From Collinsella aerofaciens (GTDB lineage: Bacteria; Actinomycetota; Coriobacteriia; Coriobacteriales; Coriobacteriaceae), in NCBI RefSeq assembly GCF_028206995.1, contig NZ_JAQLFL010000001.1, positions 339,650 to 403,649 on the forward strand: 64,000 nucleotides of DNA, given 5' to 3'. Positions 63,631 through 64,000 of the stretch are shown here, one piece after another. A program made the position numbers and the translations under genes. The first letter of the stretch is position 1; each line of letters begins with the position of its first letter. The notes beneath the pieces were generated by a model. It saw nothing but the letters and a program-made list of their open reading frames with translations. It did no database searches and was not told the DNA's origin.

Positions 63631-63770
63631 GCTATTCCCGGCGGGGTCCGCGGGTAAAGTTTCCTGCTCTACAGTCCTGCTCGCACGGAGAGCACATTAA
63701 GTGCTCTCCGGCTCGTGCGGAACTCGCGATAAACTTTACCCGCGGCCCCCGCCGGGAATAGCAAAAGGGC
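63623..63770. repeat. 40-bp inverted repeat enclosing hairpin element copy A
   Basis: The left arm (63623-63662) and right arm (63731-63770) are reverse complements at 39 of 40 positions. They enclose 68 bp that contain the core of element A (63662-63736). That core forms its own hairpin: GGAGAGCAC at 63687-63695, an ATTAA loop, and the matching arm at 63701-63709. No coding frame is evident. Confidence 0.85.
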
Positions 63771-63924
63771 TGGTTGGTGCCGCTCGCTATTGAGTTAGAC
63801 AGTCTATTCAGTAGTCAGATTTCAGATCTGTAGATAGCCGCAGCAGCATTTCCTCAGATAAAACCTACCAAAATAAACCTATCTCATATTGGCAGGTCAG
63901 GGCTCAGCGGCCCCGGCACGGGCT

Positions 63925-64000
63925 AAGTTTATCGCGAGTTCCGCACGAACAGGAGGCCACTTAATGTGGCCTCCGTCGTGAGCAGGACTGTAGAGCAGGA
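63925..64000. repeat. Inverted second copy (B) of the hairpin element
   Basis: Read on the minus strand this ~76-bp segment matches 63662-63736 almost completely. The first 21 bases and the last 16 are identical. Between them the hairpin stem reads GGAGGCCAC in place of GGAGAGCAC, with matching changes in the opposite arm. It runs to the window edge and may continue. The interval 63771-63924 between the copies shows no gene. Confidence 0.8.

Noticed and set aside
63623..64000. CRISPR array
   Set aside because: The repeats are two inverted copies with internal hairpins, not regularly spaced direct repeats, and no cas genes are present. No CRISPR array was seen anywhere in the window.

Overview
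The window is a gene-dense, high-GC bacterial chromosome segment made almost entirely of conserved housekeeping genes. Three features point to a strict or facultative anaerobe of the Coriobacteriia (Actinomycetota), most like a gut Collinsella: an actinobacterial-type mihF-gmk-rpoZ cluster next to Firmicutes-like blocks (glyQ-glyS-PPDK regulator, trmFO-xerC, phoH-ybeY-dgkA-era-recO); fermentative AdhE, pyruvate phosphate dikinase and the NAD-linked PyrK/PyrD pair; and frequent GTG and TTG starts. The genus is an inference from gene order and protein character, not a database result.

Layout. 1-3.4 kb: end of rpmA, obgE, nadD, yqeK, rsfS. 3.5-4.7 kb (minus): dinB. 4.9-7.5 kb: rpsP-khpA-rimM-trmD-lepB. 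7.5-14.5 kb: glyQ, glyS, the PPDK regulatory kinase and ppdK, with a large perfect inverted repeat between the last two. 14.7-16 kb: rplS and rnhB. 16.2-21.4 kb: yraN-comM-dprA-trmFO-xerC. 21.6-31.7 kb: rpsB, tsf, pyrH, frr, uppS, cdsA, dxr, rseP, ispG, proS, which combines translation, isoprenoid and phospholipid synthesis with a membrane protease. 31.9-36.1 kb (minus): an APH-fold kinase-like protein, adhE and rpmB, with a decayed Y1-type transposase between adhE and rpmB. 36.5-41.9 kb: the pyrimidine operon pyrR-pyrB-pyrC-pyrK-pyrD-pyrF. 42.1-44.5 kb: mihF-gmk-rpoZ-thiI. 44.7-48.8 kb: comEA-comEC-holA. 48.9-53.4 kb: rpsT, lepA, dusB, hemW. 53.4-60.8 kb: two dnaJ genes, mtaB, phoH, ybeY, dgkA, era, recO. 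60.9-63.6 kb: rpsO and pnp. 63.6-64 kb: nested inverted repeats with no gene.

How it fits together. Most genes serve ribosome assembly and translation, including r-proteins, rimM, trmD, obgE, rsfS, era, ybeY, lepA, and tRNA modification by trmFO, mtaB, dusB and thiI. Smaller groups serve the envelope (lepB, uppS, cdsA, rseP, dgkA), UMP synthesis, fermentation (adhE, ppdK) and natural transformation (dprA, comM, comEA, comEC).

Main things worth a second look. (1) An exact 20-bp sequence lies about 71-75 nt upstream of the first gene of both transformation clusters, a candidate competence regulatory box. (2) Two inverted copies of a ~75-bp hairpin element at the right end differ by compensatory stem changes, and one copy sits inside a further 40-bp inverted repeat. 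(3) A J-domain protein ends in membrane helices instead of the second substrate-binding domain. (4) An RseP-type protease carries a ~120-residue insertion resembling a winged helix. (5) The xerC reading frame has no ATG, GTG or TTG codon early enough to include its conserved N-terminus.
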